Source of the DNA: Atlantibacter hermannii
GTDB taxonomy: Bacteria; Pseudomonadota; Gammaproteobacteria; Enterobacterales; Enterobacteriaceae
Length of the DNA stretch: 64,000 nucleotides
Assembly (NCBI GenBank): GCA_900635495.1
Contig: LR134136.1
Span: 1,488,001 to 1,552,000 of the forward strand
Direction: 5' to 3'
The notes under the pieces were generated by a model. It saw nothing but the letters and a program-made list of their open reading frames with translations. It did not search any database and was not told where the DNA came from. Below, piece after piece: positions 27,716-36,789 of this stretch. Every line of letters starts with the position of its first letter. The first letter of the stretch is position 1. A program made the translations under genes and the position numbers.

Positions 27716-30434
27716 GTGAGTCTGAACAGTTTTGTCAGTAATAAAGTTGAAAGTATTACCGGCACCACCCTGAATCGTTACCACCTGGATATTCCATCCT
27801 GTCCGTCACCGCTGGACGTTGAAGAACTCACTGGCAGGGAAGCATTAAGCCAGACCTGTTATTACACCATTACGTTCACCAGCACGGATAAAAATATTGA
27901 TACCTCTACTGTATTGCGTAAACCCGCCACGCTGACAATGGGGCTCGGTATTTTACAGGCCCTGACAGATAAGAAAGTCGTTCACGGTGTGATTACCGAT
28001 TTTCACCGAATATCCGGCTCGGCAGACCAGGCAAAATACCGGATTACGCTGGAGCCTTTTCTTAAATTACTGGACAGACAGCACCACAGCCACCGCTTTT
28101 TCGTCAATAAATCCGTTCCGGAGGTGGTGGAGCAGGTATTGCAGGAGCATGGCCTGCACGGCTGGGAGTATGAATTCAACCTGAAGCAGAGCTACCCGAA
28201 ACGCGAGCAGATAAACCAGTACCAGGAGAGTGACCTGGCGTTTATTCAGCGCCTGCTGTCCGAAGTGGGAATATTCTATTTCTTCACCTTGCAGGAAGAG
28301 GCGCAGACGGAAGTGGTTCACTTTGCCGATGCACAGCGGGCGCTGATGTTTGGCAAAACGTTGCCAGTAAACAGTCCGTCCGGAATGAGCGACAGCGGCG
28401 CGGAATCCATATGGGGGACTAAACGTTGCCCATAACGTGGTGGAAGCGAACGTTACGACCAAAGATTACAACCACCGCGATGCGCAGAGCGTGCTCCAGT
28501 CCGCCCCGGCTGATATGACGCGGGGAGACGGCGAGGGGATGATGTATGGCGAGGTATATAACTACCAACTGCGCCACCTTGAGCGCGGCGACAAGATTGA
28601 TCCGCAGGCTGAAACCGCCAACTTTTATGCCCGCCTTGACCATGAACGTTATCTGGCAAACCAGACGCTCATAACTGGCACCAGTACAGCAGCATGGCTT
28701 GCTCCGGCTCAGGTACTGACTATAACCGACAGCCTGCCGCCAACCCTACCAGCGGTGCTACAGGGACCGGTTCTGATTGTCAGCACGCAGTTCACCGCCA
28801 GCCGAAAAGATGCGTTACACGTGGATATCATGGCGATTCCCTACAGCGAAACGCTGTGCTGGCGTCCGCCGCTGCTGCCGCGCCCGAAGGTGGCCGGTAC
28901 CATGACGGCGCGGGTGACCAGCGCAAAGGCGAATGACATCTATGCCTGGCAGGATGCGTCCGGCCTGTACCGGGTGAAATTTGACGCTGACCGGGATGAC
29001 AAGTCGCAGGGGCAGGAGAGCATGCCGGTACGCCTCGCCAAACCTTATGGCGGTGACGTGTACGGTTTCCACTTCCCGTTAATTCAGGGCACGGAAGTGG
29101 CGATAGCGTTTCATGAGGGCGACCCTGACCGTCCTTATATCGCCCATGCGCTGCATGACTCCCGCCATGTTGACCACGTAACGGAGAAGAACAGCACCCG
29201 CAACGTGATCCGCACGCCGACAAACAACAAGCTGCGGATGGAAGACAAGCGCGGCGAGGAGCATATCAAGCTCAGTACCGAGTACGGCGGGAAGACGCAG
29301 CTGAACCTGGGTCATAACGTGGATTCCGAACGGAAACGTCGTGGGGAAGGATTTGAGCTGCGTACTGACTCATGGGGAGCAATTCGTGGTGGTAAGGGGA
29401 TATTTATTACAGCAGATGCCCGGCCATTAGCCAGTGGTTCGATGCTTGAAATGCAGGATATGCTGGACAGGCTAAAGCAAGCGGGTGATGAAATGGAGTC
29501 CCTGTCTTGTGATGCTCAGTCTGCCAAAGCTGATCCTGCCCAGGTTGAGCAACAGTTAGCATTTATGCGTGAGCAAATCGACCAACTTAAAGAGGCTGTT
29601 GCCGTACTCAGTGCGCCAAAAGGTGTTGCTATAAGTAGCGGAAAACATTTGCAACTGACGGCAAATCGCAATCTGATGATCAATGCCGGGGCTGATGCAG
29701 ATATGGGGGTAATGAAGCGTCTTTTTATCGGTGTTGGAGAAGGGCTTAGTCTGTTTGTGCGCAAGATGGGTATGAAGCTTATCTCTAATCAGGGGCCAGT
29801 GACAATTCAGGCACAAAACGACCAACTGCAATTATTGGCCCGTAAAGATCTTGAGATCGTCAGTACTGACGATGAAATACACATTATTGCGAAGAAGAAA
29901 ATCATTATAAACGCCGGAGGGAGTTATCTGACTCTCGATCCCTGTCGGATAGAACTCGGTACTAACGGTGATTTTGAAGTCAAAGCCGCCGATTTTATGT
30001 ATAGCGGGCCGGCCAGCATGAAGGCCGATCATCCTGACTATCCTCCGCTCCAGTCCAATGTCCGGCAGTCTTTGAATCTGAAAATTATGCAATCTCCTAA
30101 TGCACAGGGAAGTAGCTGGGCAGGAATGCCCTATACCCTTTATGCCGATGGCGCGCCATTGAAAAAAGGTGTGCTGGATGAAAAAGGACAGATAAAGATA
30201 GATCACCAGGTCGTGACGCAAAATTACAAACTGGAGATGGCTAACGGCGTCAGCTATCAGATTCCGGTCGTTGAAGCATACCGTAATCCTGAACAGGGTA
30301 AACTCGCTAATCGAGGATTTCACCACCATGCCTCTCAGGCTGCCGCTGAAATCAATTCCCCGTCCTCACATACTGAGCATCGTAATACTTACGCTGATTT
30401 GCTTGATGGCCAGATGGAGAAGGAAGAATGTTAG
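27716..30434 (+). pseudogene. vgrG: T6SS spike protein VgrG, frameshifted; C-terminal extension
   Basis: Trimeric spike and effector carrier. GTG start at 27716 (MSLNSFVSNKV). Gp27-like part to about residue 370, then gp5 OB-fold/needle (RPYIAHALHDSRH, EKNSTRNVIRTPTNNKLRMED) and a DUF2345-type beta-helix region. An extra G in 28413-28417 breaks the frame at WGLNVAHNV; corrected length 905. Beyond the needle, about 120 residues (MPYTLYADGAPLKKGVLDEKG, NPEQGKLANRG) look like a transthyretin-type adaptor, probably the docking site for Tle5. Overlaps tle5 copy B by 7 bases. Confidence 0.88.
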
Positions 30435-32314
30435 TGAGCAAGAAATACATTGTTACACCCATTGCCACCGTTGACACAAGTCAGTGCATGCTCACCTCTC
30501 CCTGGTTTGTTCAGAATACGGAATATCCGCCTTCACTGGCGACCTACAAGCCGCTGGTAAACGGTGAAGAGGCATTTGCTGCAGTGCATCACGCTATCGC
30601 GCATGCAAAGAAAACCGTAGACATCATCTGCTGGGGATTCCAGCCTTCTATGTACTTTATCCGCGATGGTCAGGAGCCTTGTATTGGCGAACTGCTTTGT
30701 AAGATAGCTGAAGGGAAAAAAAAAGTGCAGGTGCGCATTCTTGGTTGGGAAGCGCCTTTCAATACAGCTGGAGCGGCGGGGGAAGCTAACCTTCCAGGAA
30801 AAGGGTCTATTCCGGTAAAGGATCGGGCAGGACAAAGTGCGACAGAAAAGCAGTATGATTTTGATCGACAGTGGTTTTTTGAACATTCATATAGTGATGA
30901 TCTACTGGAACTCAATGCAGTATTGAGCTCTGGATTAAAAAAAATGAATCATCTTACAAAAAATCCGTTGTTCGTTGGCCGCGGCTTTAATGAGAAAGAA
31001 CGGGCCGAAATTGCCTGGCGCGCAAAATACAGGGCGCTCGACAAAGGGCTCAGTGCCAGTACGGTGGGGACAATGGCAGCTGCCCCCTCGCACCATCAAA
31101 AAACGGTGCTGGTTGACTATGAATTACCTGAACATGCCGTTGGTTTTGTGATGGGGCACAATATGCTGGACGAATACTGGGATACCGATGCGCATTCATC
31201 ATTAAATCGGGTCAGTGGTCCGGCGCCATGGGGACCTGATGAAGGCGTGCGTGGTTTTCTTCCTCGGCAGGATATTTCCAGTCAGGTGACGGGGCCAATC
31301 CTTGAACATCTCCATGAAAATTTTGCTAAGGCGTGGTGTAAAGAAACGGGAGAGGATCTCATTTCATTACGTAATGCCAGATCGGTCGGGAAAATGCTCA
31401 AACCCCGAAAAGAATATGGTACCCCTTTAATTGCCCAGCTTTTGCGTACTCAGCCGCAGGAAAATAAACGCGATATTGAAAAAGTCTATCTGCAGGCGGT
31501 CAACAATGCGACGCAGTTTATCTATATTGAAAATCAGTATTTCCGCTGGCCACCTCTTGCGGAGGCCTTCAAAAAAGCGGCGCTTGTCCAGATGGAAAAA
31601 GGGCGTACGCCAGGAAAGAACGGCTCGTTACATTTATTTGTCATTACCAACGTAACGGAAGGGGGAATTGGGGCAGGTACGGTAAATACCCAACGCATGC
31701 TCGAAAGCCTGGGACGTGCTGACACCATACCGGGGGTGACCAGAGCGCGAATGATTCAAAAAATCAGGAATGAAGCGCCGGGAAAATATGCTTCTGGTGC
31801 CTGGTCTCGTGACCCTGCAACTCAGGAGCGAATCAATGAAGGATTTATCCGTCAGCAGAAAGAATATGAAGCAAAACTCAAAAAAGCAGAAGAGTTAAAA
31901 GATAGTGATATTGAAATGGTGCCGGTGCCGGGCCTGAAAATACATATCTGCTCTTTGGTTGCCCTGGACTCTCCCCCACAAAACTGGATGCCGGTTTATG
32001 TTCATTCAAAACTGATGATTATTAATGATGTTTTTACCACTCACGGTTCGGCGAATATTAATACCCGCAGTATGCAAGTCGACAGTGAAATGAATATTGC
32101 ACACGAGTGGAGCAGTGTGACCAAATCTTTGCGGAAACGCTTATGGGATTTGCATACGAATAAGTTGGGGGCACAGGATAATGCTTCTGATGCGTTTGAT
32201 GAGTGGGGATATATTCTTAGCGAGAATAAAAAGCGCCAGCAAAATCACCGAGAACCTGTTGCCCCGGTGATTGAATTTCGTTACACGAAAAATGAATTAA
32301 AGGATCTTGACTAA
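30428..32314 (+). CDS. T6SS phospholipase D effector, Tle5 family (copy B)
   Basis: 628-residue paralogue of the lipase at 22.9 kb. Both HKD motifs are intact (SHHQKTVLVDYE near 221, VHSKLMIINDVFTTHGSANINTRS near 524). Conserved stretches include IICWGFQPSMYFIRDG and VRILGWEAPFNTAG; the segment around residues 135-195 differs from copy A. Translationally coupled to vgrG in front and to a Sel1 lipoprotein behind (TAATG), forming a complete spike-toxin-immunity unit. Two diverged PLD effectors in one locus suggest the lipases evolved under immunity pressure. Confidence 0.88.
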   Translation: MLVSKKYIVTPIATVDTSQCMLTSPWFVQNTEYPPSLATYKPLVNGEEAFAAVHHAIAHAKKTVDIICWGFQPSMYFIRDGQEPCIGELLCKIAEGKKKVQVRILGWEAPFNTAGAAGEANLPGKGSIPVKDRAGQSATEKQYDFDRQWFFEHSYSDDLLELNAVLSSGLKKMNHLTKNPLFVGRGFNEKERAEIAWRAKYRALDKGLSASTVGTMAAAPSHHQKTVLVDYELPEHAVGFVMGHNMLDEYWDTDAHSSLNRVSGPAPWGPDEGVRGFLPRQDISSQVTGPILEHLHENFAKAWCKETGEDLISLRNARSVGKMLKPRKEYGTPLIAQLLRTQPQENKRDIEKVYLQAVNNATQFIYIENQYFRWPPLAEAFKKAALVQMEKGRTPGKNGSLHLFVITNVTEGGIGAGTVNTQRMLESLGRADTIPGVTRARMIQKIRNEAPGKYASGAWSRDPATQERINEGFIRQQKEYEAKLKKAEELKDSDIEMVPVPGLKIHICSLVALDSPPQNWMPVYVHSKLMIINDVFTTHGSANINTRSMQVDSEMNIAHEWSSVTKSLRKRLWDLHTNKLGAQDNASDAFDEWGYILSENKKRQQNHREPVAPVIEFRYTKNELKDLD

Positions 32315-33591
32315 TGCGCCAGTTAATATTGTTTTGTCTGTTGCTGATGGCGTGTAGCCAGCATAGTGTACTGTCTGCTGAAAAGGATTTATCTGTGAGT
32401 TCACTTCCTGATATTAACGCCCGCCTGGCGTTTACCTGTAAACATGAAACCATCCCGGCGGCCTCTGCAGACACGGATATGCTGTTTAACTACGCCCGCT
32501 GGCTGCAGAAGAATAACCAGCTAAAACAGGACAAAGCTGTGGACGCGGAAACGGAGCGTCTGTACCGCATCGCGGCAGAAAACGGTCACTTTAAAGCCAG
32601 TATCAACCTGCAGAACGGGGCGCTGCGCGGGCAGTTTGCGCTGAGCAGCCATGAACGTCTGCGTCTGAGCCAGCGGCTTATCGATGCGAAAGTGGCGACC
32701 GGCTACTACTTTATCGCCATTTACCTGGAGCATGGTGCGGCGGGGCTGAAGCAGGATCCGGAACTGGCGCTGCGCTACTACCGCAAGGCGGCAGATGAAG
32801 GCAATCCCCAGGCCCAGGCGTATGTGGGTGATAAGCTGGCGCCGGTGGGAATGGCGCCGGATATTTCCCGCCAAATGCTCCGTTGTGCCGCTGAACAAGG
32901 TGATGGTAAAGCGGCAGGTGAGCTTGGTATTGATATGAAAATTAACAAGCGATATCAGGATGCACTTGAAGTTTTCCAGTTGGGTGTGGCAGCCGGAGAC
33001 ACTACCTCAGCTCTTGCTTTAAATCATGGATTTAACGGTCCCGAGCCGACAGACGAACTCTATTATCTGGCCCAGCAGGCAGATCCGGAGCGTGCCCGGC
33101 GTTATAAGGTTATCAGTAAGATACTGAGTAACTACTCCTATGCCAGCCCGGTGGTTACGGAAATCAACGATATCGTCCCGCTGCCGCCCGCCCCTTTGCC
33201 AGAGTGGGACGGCAGGCTGAAGTGGCTGGAAGAACGTGAGGCCAATATCCCGCCGCCCAAACCTGGCGAGGCACTGATAGTGGAGCTGGCGAAAGCAAAA
33301 CAGCTGAACCCGGTGACGGGCAGGCCGCTGCCGGGCTCCCCGGATTTTGAGAAGGGCAGTACAGCTCTACTGTTGTGCCGCAGCGGCGAGCCGTGCCCGC
33401 AGAGCGGCTACTGGCAGATAGCGTGGCTGCCGAACACGGGCATCAGTAAGGAAGAAATCACTTACTTTAAAAAAGGCGACATTATGCCCACCGACAGGGT
33501 GGAGCGGGTACTCGCGCGTCCGTGGCCGCTGAAGGACAGGTGGGTACAGGAAGAGCAGCAGGTGGAGTGGCGTCTTGTGGGGGAGGCGTAG
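32314..33591 (+). CDS. Sel1-repeat lipoprotein, probable immunity protein for Tle5 copy B (copy 3)
   Basis: 425 residues, intact. N terminus MRQLILFCLLLMAC has a lipobox (LLMAC), so it is exported and lipidated. Sel1-like repeats at about 130-215 (LALRYYRKAADEGNPQAQAY, ISRQMLRCAAEQGDGKAAGELG), then the shared domain EINDIVPLPPAP and GEPCPQSGYWQIAWLPNTG. Its position, overlapping the tle5 copy B stop, marks it as the cognate immunity gene. The N terminus differs from copies 4 and 5, the rest is close to them. Confidence 0.85.
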   Translation: MRQLILFCLLLMACSQHSVLSAEKDLSVSSLPDINARLAFTCKHETIPAASADTDMLFNYARWLQKNNQLKQDKAVDAETERLYRIAAENGHFKASINLQNGALRGQFALSSHERLRLSQRLIDAKVATGYYFIAIYLEHGAAGLKQDPELALRYYRKAADEGNPQAQAYVGDKLAPVGMAPDISRQMLRCAAEQGDGKAAGELGIDMKINKRYQDALEVFQLGVAAGDTTSALALNHGFNGPEPTDELYYLAQQADPERARRYKVISKILSNYSYASPVVTEINDIVPLPPAPLPEWDGRLKWLEEREANIPPPKPGEALIVELAKAKQLNPVTGRPLPGSPDFEKGSTALLLCRSGEPCPQSGYWQIAWLPNTGISKEEITYFKKGDIMPTDRVERVLARPWPLKDRWVQEEQQVEWRLVGEA

Positions 33592-33640
33592 GTTTACTGA
33601 CAGGGGATGCTAACTGAAGTTATGGAAAGGGAGCAAAGGG

Positions 33641-34942
33641 ATGAAAGTAAAAATAGCGTGGGTGGTGCTTGTCAGTCTGTTGCTGACGGGCTGCGACCAG
33701 GACAGCGCACCGTTGCCTGATATTCATGTAAACAAGAATGCCTCCATGAACCCGCTGACCGATATAAACGTCCGCCTGGCATTTACCTGTCAACACCAGA
33801 CTATTCCCGAGGCGTCAGCTGACACGAATATATTGTTTAACTATGCCCGCTGGATGCAAAAAAATAATCTTATTGACCGGGATAAAACAGTGGATACGGA
33901 AATTGCCCGGCTGTACCGTATTGCGGCGGAAAACGGGCACTATAAAGCCAGTATTAACCTGCAGAACGGCGCGCTGCGGGGGCGTTTTGCGCTGAGCAGT
34001 CATGAGCGTCTGCGCCTGAGTCAGCAACTGATTGATGCGAAGGTGGCAGCCGGGTACTACTTTATCGCCATCTATCTGGAGTACGGCGCGGCGGGACTGG
34101 CACAGGATCCGGAGATGGCGCTACGTTACTACCGCAAGGCGGCGGATGAGGGTAATCCCCAGGCGCAGGCTTATTTGGGCGAAAAACTATTTCCGGCAAA
34201 AATGGCTCCGCAGGTAGCCATGCAGATGCTCTCCTGTGCTGCTAAGCAGGGGGAGGGTAAGGCGGCAAAATCATTAGGAATAATGCTTGCTATCGATGAA
34301 AAATATCCGGAGGCGGTTGAGTCATTTCAGTTGGGCGTTGCAGCAGGAGATTCAGGCTCTGCCAGTTTTCTTGAACATGGATTTGCCGGGCCTGCACCAA
34401 CAGACAGGCTGTACTATCTGGCACTGAAAAAAGACCCGGAGCGTGCCCGGCGTTATGAGCAAGTAGGCGAAGTGTTGGCGAAATACTCCTGGGCCCATCC
34501 CACGGTGCCGGAAATCAACGATATCGTGCCGTTACCCCCGGCGCCGCTGCCTGCCTGGAACGGTAAACTGAAGTGGCTGGAGGAATGGGAGGCCAATATC
34601 CCGCCGCCAAAACCTGGCGAGGCACTGATAGTGGAGCTGGCGAAAGCAAAACAGCTGAACCCGGCGACGGGCAGGCCGCTGCCGTCCTCCCCGGACTTTG
34701 ATAAAAACGCCGCCATCGTTCTGCTGTGTAAAACCGGTGAGCCGTGCCCGCAGAGCGGCTACTGGCAGATAGCGTGGCTGCCGAACACGGGCATCAGTAA
34801 GGAAGAAATCACTTACTTTAAAAAAGGCGACATTATGCCCACCGACAGGGTGGAGCGGGTACACGCGCGTCCGTGGCCGCTGAAGGACAGGTGGGTACAG
34901 GAAGAGCAGCAGGTGGAGTGGCGTCTTGTGGGGGAGGCGTAG
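33641..34942 (+). CDS. Sel1-repeat lipoprotein, probable immunity homologue (copy 4)
   Basis: 433 residues, intact. Signal peptide with lipobox LLLTGC at residues 14-19. Same architecture as copy 3, but the centre (KMAPQVAMQMLSCAAKQGEG, LAIDEKYPEAVESFQL) is the most divergent of the five. The last 140 residues are almost identical to copy 3 and the first 90 to copy 5. It has its own ribosome site (GGAGCAAAGGG) after a 49-base spacer. Confidence 0.82.
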   Translation: MKVKIAWVVLVSLLLTGCDQDSAPLPDIHVNKNASMNPLTDINVRLAFTCQHQTIPEASADTNILFNYARWMQKNNLIDRDKTVDTEIARLYRIAAENGHYKASINLQNGALRGRFALSSHERLRLSQQLIDAKVAAGYYFIAIYLEYGAAGLAQDPEMALRYYRKAADEGNPQAQAYLGEKLFPAKMAPQVAMQMLSCAAKQGEGKAAKSLGIMLAIDEKYPEAVESFQLGVAAGDSGSASFLEHGFAGPAPTDRLYYLALKKDPERARRYEQVGEVLAKYSWAHPTVPEINDIVPLPPAPLPAWNGKLKWLEEWEANIPPPKPGEALIVELAKAKQLNPATGRPLPSSPDFDKNAAIVLLCKTGEPCPQSGYWQIAWLPNTGISKEEITYFKKGDIMPTDRVERVHARPWPLKDRWVQEEQQVEWRLVGEA

Positions 34943-34991
34943 GTTTACTGGCAGGGGATGCTAACTGAAGTTACGGAAAGGGAGCAAAGGG

Positions 34992-36289
34992 ATGAAAGTA
35001 AAAATAGCGTGGGTGGTGTTTGTCAGTCTGTTGCTGACGGGCTGCGACCAGTACAGCGCACCGTTGTCTGATATTCATGCAAACAAGAATGCCTCCATGA
35101 ACCCGCTGACCGACATTAACGCCCGCCTGGCGTTTACCTGCGTACATGAAACCATCCCGGCAGCTTCTACGGACACGGATATGCTGTTTAACTACGCCCG
35201 CTGGATGCAGAAGAACAATCTGCTGAAACAGGACAAAGCTGTGGACGCGGAAACGGAGCGTCTGTACCGCATCGCGGCAGAAAACGGCCATTACAAAGCC
35301 AGTATCAACCTGCAGAACGGGGCGCTGCGCGGGCAGTTTGCGCTGAGCAGCCATGAACGTCTGCGTCTGAGCCAGCGGCTTATCGATGCGAAAGTGGCGA
35401 CCGGCTACTACTTTATCGCCATTTACCTTGAGCATGGTGCGGCGGGGCTGAAGCAGGATCCGGAACTGGCGTTGCGCTACTACCGCAAGGCAGCGGATGA
35501 AGGCAATCCCCAGGCCCAGGCGTATGTGGGTGATAAGCTGGCGCCGGTGGGAATGGCACCGGATATTGCACGGCAGTTGCGTCGTTGTGCTGCGGAGCAG
35601 GGGGAAGGAAAAGCTGCGGTGATGCTGGGAATTAACTTACAGGGAAAAGGACATTATCAGGATGCCATTAAAGCTTTTCAGTTGGGTGTGGCTGCTGGTG
35701 ACGGAAGTTCAGCAAGGTTTTTAGCGAATGGATTTAACGGTCCCGAACCGACAGACGAACTCTACTATCTGGCCCAGCAGGCAGAACCGGAGCGTGCCCG
35801 GCGTTATAAGGTTATCAGTAAGATACTGAGCAACTACTCCTATGCCAGCCCGGTGGTTCCGGAAATCAACGATATCGTCCCGCTGCCGCCCGCCCTTTGC
35901 CAGAGTGGGGCGGCAGGCTGAAGTGGCTGGAGGAATGGGAGGCCAATATCCCGCCGCCAAAACCTGGCGAGGCACTGATACTGGAGCTGGCGAAAGCAAA
36001 ACAGCTGAACCCGGCGACGGGCAGGCCGCTGCCGTCTTCCCCGGACTTTGATAAAAACGCCGCCATCGTTCTGCTGTGTAAAACCGGTGAGCCGTGCCCG
36101 AAAAACGGTTACTGGCAGATAGCCTGGATCCCGGGAAGCAGCATCAGCAAAGAAGAGGTCCCCCTTTTTAGAGGGTGACATTATGCCCACCGACAGGGTG
36201 GAGCGGGTACTCGCGCGTCCGTGGCCGCTGAAGGACAGGTGGGTACAGGAAGAGCAGCAGGTAAGTGGCGGCTGATGGGTGAGGTATAA
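34992..36289 (+). pseudogene. Sel1-repeat lipoprotein (copy 5), three frameshifts
   Basis: Starts like copy 4 (lipobox LLLTGC) and shares the copy 3 centre and flank except for a segment LGINLQGKGHYQDAIKAFQLG that resembles copy 1, so it is a mosaic. Three indels: a missing C at 35893-35895, an extra C at 36160-36164 and a missing G at 36261-36264. Correcting all gives about 432 residues. Three hits in 400 bases make true decay more credible here than in single-indel genes, though two are in homopolymers. Last member of the tandem array. Confidence 0.72.
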
Positions 36290-36377
36290 ATCTATTGGCC
36301 TGATATAAATACTCCCGGGTCATTGAACGGGAGGGCCGGAATAAAATGGATATTTATACTGGAGAAGAATTTAGATA

Positions 36378-36440
36378 ATGAAAACATTATTAGGTATTGT
36401 GCTTTTTATTTTCTCAGCCATTGCATTAACCATTATCTAA
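36378..36440 (+). CDS. Possible 20-residue hydrophobic peptide
   Basis: MKTLLGIVLFIFSAIALTII, a single predicted membrane helix. A 10-codon frame (36343-36377) ends in TAATG overlapping its start, and GGAGAAG lies upstream. It sits in the gap between the immunity array and the PAAR gene. It may be a small membrane protein, or the surviving signal peptide of another lipoprotein copy. No family recognised. Confidence 0.3.
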   Translation: MKTLLGIVLFIFSAIALTII

Positions 36441-36523
36441 TTTTTTGTTTATGTATATTTTAACGGACCAATAAAAGAACTCCACTGATGAATTTCAGGG
36501 GAATAGGGCGAGGTTAGATAAAA

Positions 36524-36787
36524 ATGAAAGGTATTATTCGCGTTGGTGATAAAAATACTGGCGGGGGTGCCGTATTAAGCGGTTCCACACATATGACATT
36601 CTGTAGTATCAGCGTGGCACGGCTAGGGGACCCTGTCAGCTGCCCAATAGAAGGCCATAACCCGACGGTTATTGCTGAAGGACATCCAACCTTCAAAGAC
36701 AATGGTGTACCTGTTGCATTCCACGGTCACCGCTGTGCCTGTGGATGTACACTCATTTCAAGCCTGCCACAGGCAGCTGTGAGTTAA
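36524..36787 (+). CDS. T6SS PAAR-repeat spike tip protein
   Basis: 87-residue PAAR protein that sharpens the VgrG tip and can carry effectors. Motifs include MKGIIRVGDKNTGGG, VARLGDPVSCPIEGH, VIAEGHPTFKDNGVPVAFHGH and the metal-site residues in HRCACGCTLI. No toxin extension. Ends two bases before the next gene. Confidence 0.92.
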   Translation: MKGIIRVGDKNTGGGAVLSGSTHMTFCSISVARLGDPVSCPIEGHNPTVIAEGHPTFKDNGVPVAFHGHRCACGCTLISSLPQAAVS

Positions 36788-36789
36788 CT

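Larger units (their letters stand above)
33592..36289 (+). repeat. Tandem duplication of about 1.35 kb (immunity gene plus spacer)
   Basis: The 49-base spacers before copies 4 and 5 differ at only a few positions (both contain AACTGAAGTTA and GAAAGGGAGCAAAGGGATG), and gene ends are near identical. This indicates recent tandem duplication with later divergence of the gene centres. Confidence 0.8.
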
